A stretch of DNA of 64,000 bases, from positions 1-64,000 of the forward strand of contig BQJA01000001.1 in NCBI GenBank assembly GCA_021604405.1, read 5' to 3'. The stretch comes from Nitrosomonas sp. Lineage in GTDB: Bacteria > Pseudomonadota > Gammaproteobacteria > Burkholderiales > Nitrosomonadaceae. A model generated the notes under the pieces. That model saw only the letters and a program-made list of their open reading frames with translations. It was not told where the DNA came from and ran no database searches. Shown piece after piece: positions 61,765 to 64,000 of this stretch. Every line of letters starts with the position of its first letter. Position 1 is the first letter of the stretch. The position numbers and the translations under genes are program-made.

Positions 61765-62129
61765 ACGCCGATTGATAAATTAAATGCGACTATAGCTGCT
61801 GCTGAACAAGCCTGGAAAAATTATGTGCGGCATTTCAGTGCCTCGGCTGTTTTTTGCGGTTGTATTCATTGGCAAAATGGATTTCTTCGTTGATTTTACA
61901 ATTGATCATGGGCACGCTGCACTGCGGATAACAGTAAAGTGACCGGTTTTTAACGTTTGCCGCGTATTATGTGTGGTCGTTAAGCAACCCATCGCAAGCG
62001 CTGATTTGATGCCGCGATAAATCAGTCTGACCTATCATCGATAGATAAATATATTACTACTTGAGTCAAGTCGGCATAATACCGACGGATTTATCTGCAG
62101 AAGAAAAGAACGATTGCGGAAATTAGTTG
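61765..62129. other. Intergenic region with an imperfect repeat
   Basis: No gene of familiar type. The stretch at 61989-62025 resembles one at 33061-33093 (see findings). TGATTT and AAATCA form a potential hairpin in both. Confidence 0.4.
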
Positions 62130-62294
62130 ATGGATCATGTCGTTGAGTTAGCTGCATTCAGCCGCAAACACGATCCGGCGATAACCAGAGAAATTATTAT
62201 TTGGCTCTGTGCGCGTAACAGACCAGAAGTATGTGCAATAGCTGCCTGTCTGGTCATAATTGGTGCAGTATTATTTGTCATGCTGACCCAGTAG
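62130..62294 (+). CDS. Possible 54-residue single-pass membrane protein
   Basis: An ATG with GGAA 8 bases upstream opens 54 codons. The first 35 residues are polar and charged (MDHVVELAAFSRKHDPAIT...). The last 20 form a clear hydrophobic helix (VCAIAACLVIIGAVLFVML). Three Cys are present. No family is recognised. It is too organised to be obviously random, but there is no homology support. Confidence 0.45.
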   Translation: MDHVVELAAFSRKHDPAITREIIIWLCARNRPEVCAIAACLVIIGAVLFVMLTQ

Positions 62295-62395
62295 CCAGAC
62301 GCATACGACTACGTCTAACTACTGGAAAATTTGAAATCCAATCTTTCTCGAATAGCGCCTGATAATATTAACGCTGAACGATAACGATTAGAAAA

Positions 62396-63214
62396 TTACG
62401 CATCGGTGCTGTCGTCAGCTGCATCATCGCCTGTGTCATCAGCTGCATCATCACCGGTATCGTCGGCAGCATCATCACCGGTATCATCGGTGGCGCCATC
62501 ATCGGTAGCACCGTCTGTACCCGTATCGCCACCATCAGCTGTGCCAGCATCGCCACCATCAGTACCGCCGGCGCCGTCTGTACCAGTTCCTGTGTCGTCT
62601 GTGTCATCCGTTGCCTGAGGAATTGCTGCAACATCTGCCGTACCGACAACAAACCCTTCAGTGAATGATTCTACTGCAAAAGCAGCGTTAAGTGCCGCAG
62701 CAGCTTCCGCTGTTAAGGTCAATGCAACGTCATTAACCGTTAGTTCAGTATCGGATGAAACGGCTATTACGTTCGAAAAGTCCATGTTAAACAGTGGCGT
62801 GCGTCCGGCAAGGCTGTCATTAACGCCAGCCAGTCCTGTCAGTGCAATCGTACTGTTACCTGAAGAATTATCGATAGCGAAATTCAATAAATCAACAACC
62901 GTGGCGCCATCCGCAGAAGTAAATGACAGGCCGCCAGAATGAGAAATATCGCCGATAGACGTTGCCAAATCAATTGCGCCGGCAACGATTGGGAAGACGG
63001 CAACATTGGCATCATCAATCGTCCCGGGATCGGACGCGTCAACTGTCACGCCAAGTGTTTCGAGTCCTGTTGTGAAGCCCTCATCGAACGTTACGGATGT
63101 TGTACCGTCAACAAAAACAACGGTCGGTTCCGCGCGCACCTGGCCGACCAAAGCAGCGCACAATGCGAGTGCAAGCGTAAGCTGCAAAAAATAGCTTAAT
63201 TTAAAACTTTTCAT
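62396..63214 (-). CDS. Secreted protein with an Asp/Gly/Thr-rich repeat tail
   Basis: A 272-residue protein with a signal peptide (cleaved near GQVRA). A beta-rich domain follows (about 30-200: VTFDEGFTTGLETLGV, IGDISHSGGLSF, LTAEAAAALNAAFAVESF). The last 65 residues are a low-complexity Asp/Gly/Thr tail. The domain has some features of HtaA-like secreted domains (SHSGGL, LTAEAAAALN), but this is weak. The tail may bind calcium or keep the protein soluble outside the cell. Confidence 0.8.
   Translation of the reverse strand: MKSFKLSYFLQLTLALALCAALVGQVRAEPTVVFVDGTTSVTFDEGFTTGLETLGVTVDASDPGTIDDANVAVFPIVAGAIDLATSIGDISHSGGLSFTSADGATVVDLLNFAIDNSSGNSTIALTGLAGVNDSLAGRTPLFNMDFSNVIAVSSDTELTVNDVALTLTAEAAAALNAAFAVESFTEGFVVGTADVAAIPQATDDTDDTGTGTDGAGGTDGGDAGTADGGDTGTDGATDDGATDDTGDDAADDTGDDAADDTGDDAADDSTDA
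62405..62540 (-). repeat. 24-bp coding repeats in the secreted protein's tail
   Basis: The tail encodes GDDAADDT three times over, each 8 residues in 24 bases. Shorter TDGG-type repeats lie next to it. Such tandem repeats can change copy number by slippage. Confidence 0.75.
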
Positions 63215-63777
63215 TATATTATTCTCCTAATCATGACATTAAATTACCAATTCCCGCCAGTTTATTTCATATGTAATATTTGTAGTGACACAAACAGGCG
63301 AAAAGACCCCCACTTTCAAGTGCCAGATCTCTATGTGATTTTTTATACTATCCGGCAAAGGTAGTCTACTATTTGTTTGTATTATGTCAACATAAAGCTG
63401 AAGTTTTGCCGCATTTAATTCGAAGAGAGCGTAAACACTGCTTAGCGATAATCATTCATAATCAGAAAACAAACGCGTCACGTTAAACTGTTCTGCCAAT
63501 AACTGACAACCGAATATTTTCGTTGCGCAATGCGCAACGTATCGAGAATGCATTGCAAACTCTAAATCATGAATGAGAGAATTACCTGTCGTTGTGGATC
63601 GTTTGATGCAAGTGGCGATGGCGTGTTATCAGGATACAGATAAGTTTGCAGGAAACGCCTAAACAACAACATAATTACGATGCAGATAAACGGGATGAAA
63701 ACAAACAGGTTTCGCGAATTGTGTAGTCATTGTGCGACTTGAAAACTTTTGTCTGTTATTTTGGAGGAACTTGTTGA
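63215..63777. other. Non-coding stretch before the amidohydrolase gene
   Basis: About 560 bases. It holds the palindrome at 63521-63539 and a 29-codon ORF at 63573-63662 (starts MRELPVVVDRLMQ) without a good ribosome site. Nothing else stands out. Confidence 0.45.
63521..63539. repeat. Perfect inverted repeat
   Basis: CGTTGCGCA and TGCGCAACG flank one central A. It is a candidate operator or small stem-loop 240 bases upstream of the amidohydrolase gene. Confidence 0.55.
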
Positions 63778-64000
63778 TGAACAAATTGCCGCTGTTAATT
63801 TCTGTCCCGCATGCGGGTTTGCGGGTGCCGCAGGAGGTCGAAGATTTATGTGTTCTGAGCGAGGATGACATTGTCAAGGACGGTGATGAGCACGCTGCAG
63901 CAATTTATTATCCGCTGAAGCAAAATGTGGCCGAATTTCTCACCACCGACATTGCCCGGGCAATTGTTGATCTGAACCGGGCAGAAGATGACTTTAGAAA
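63778..64000 (+). CDS. N-formylglutamate amidohydrolase family protein (partial, 5' end)
   Basis: 74 codons before the window ends. It starts MNKLPLLISVPHAGLRVPQEVED, which carries the conserved SVPHxG and metal-ligand region, and continues with DGDEHAAAIY and DLNRAEDDFR, all typical of the family. The family hydrolyses N-formylglutamate in His catabolism, but many members are uncharacterised amidohydrolases. GGAGG at 63764-63768 supports the ATG. Confidence 0.85.

Noticed and set aside
62406..62618. Plus-strand frame encoding a Ser/Pro/Val-rich repeat
   Set aside because: Antisense shadow of the Asp/Gly/Thr-rich repeat tail; no start region or signal.
63573..63662. 29-codon ORF starting MRELPVVVDRL
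   Set aside because: No ribosome binding site and no family; kept only as a note in the intergenic entry.

Overview
The window looks like a chromosomal segment of an ammonia-oxidising betaproteobacterium close to Nitrosomonas. The evidence is two tandem genes for His-rich SmbP-type small metal-binding proteins (first known from Nitrosomonas europaea), a CbbY-type phosphatase that fits Calvin-cycle autotrophy, and betaproteobacterial gene orders (thrS-infC-rpmI-rplT-pheST-ihfA-merR; lptCAB-rpoN-hpf-ptsN-hprK; hslVU). Most of it is ordinary core genome. No phage, insertion sequence, CRISPR array or rRNA was seen.

Layout. 1-9.5 kb: an acidic protein tail, an unknown membrane protein, the translation block thrS, infC (non-ATG start), rpmI, rplT, pheS, pheT, then ihfA, a MerR regulator and tRNA-Pro(GGG). 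9.5-12.3 kb: surE, pcm, nlpD. 12.3-13.1 kb: tandem smbP genes. 13.6-20 kb: an accessory cluster of two alpha/beta-hydrolase-fold proteins with unusual nucleophile positions and a 1556-residue formyltransferase / NRPS / luciferase-like-monooxygenase hybrid. 20.3-24.5 kb (minus): cbbY, a Sua5-type tRNA gene, clsB, nadA. 25-31 kb: LPS export, sigma-54 and the nitrogen-type PTS, then ubiX; 31-32.7 kb (minus): formyl-THF cycloligase and mutY.

33.4-42 kb is the clearest functional unit. A good sigma-70 promoter and a guanidine-I (ykkC) riboswitch precede a permease, two urea-carboxylase-associated proteins, a biotin-dependent 'urea carboxylase' and allophanate hydrolase. Together they read as uptake of guanidine, carboxylation, deimination to allophanate, and hydrolysis to ammonia and CO2, which would feed ammonia oxidation. 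bioB and bioA follow directly and make the cofactor the carboxylase needs.

44.7-52 kb carries a short AsmA-like protein, a CNNM/CBS membrane protein, a histidine phosphatase, a Rof-like protein, an OmpA lipoprotein, an MFS transporter and a secreted kelch protein. 52-58 kb: a large hybrid sensor kinase and sucCD. 58-64 kb: a small lipoprotein, dacB, hslUV, a small membrane ORF, a secreted Asp/Gly/Thr-tailed protein, and the start of an N-formylglutamate amidohydrolase gene. All family assignments come from motif recognition in the translated sequence; no search was run.
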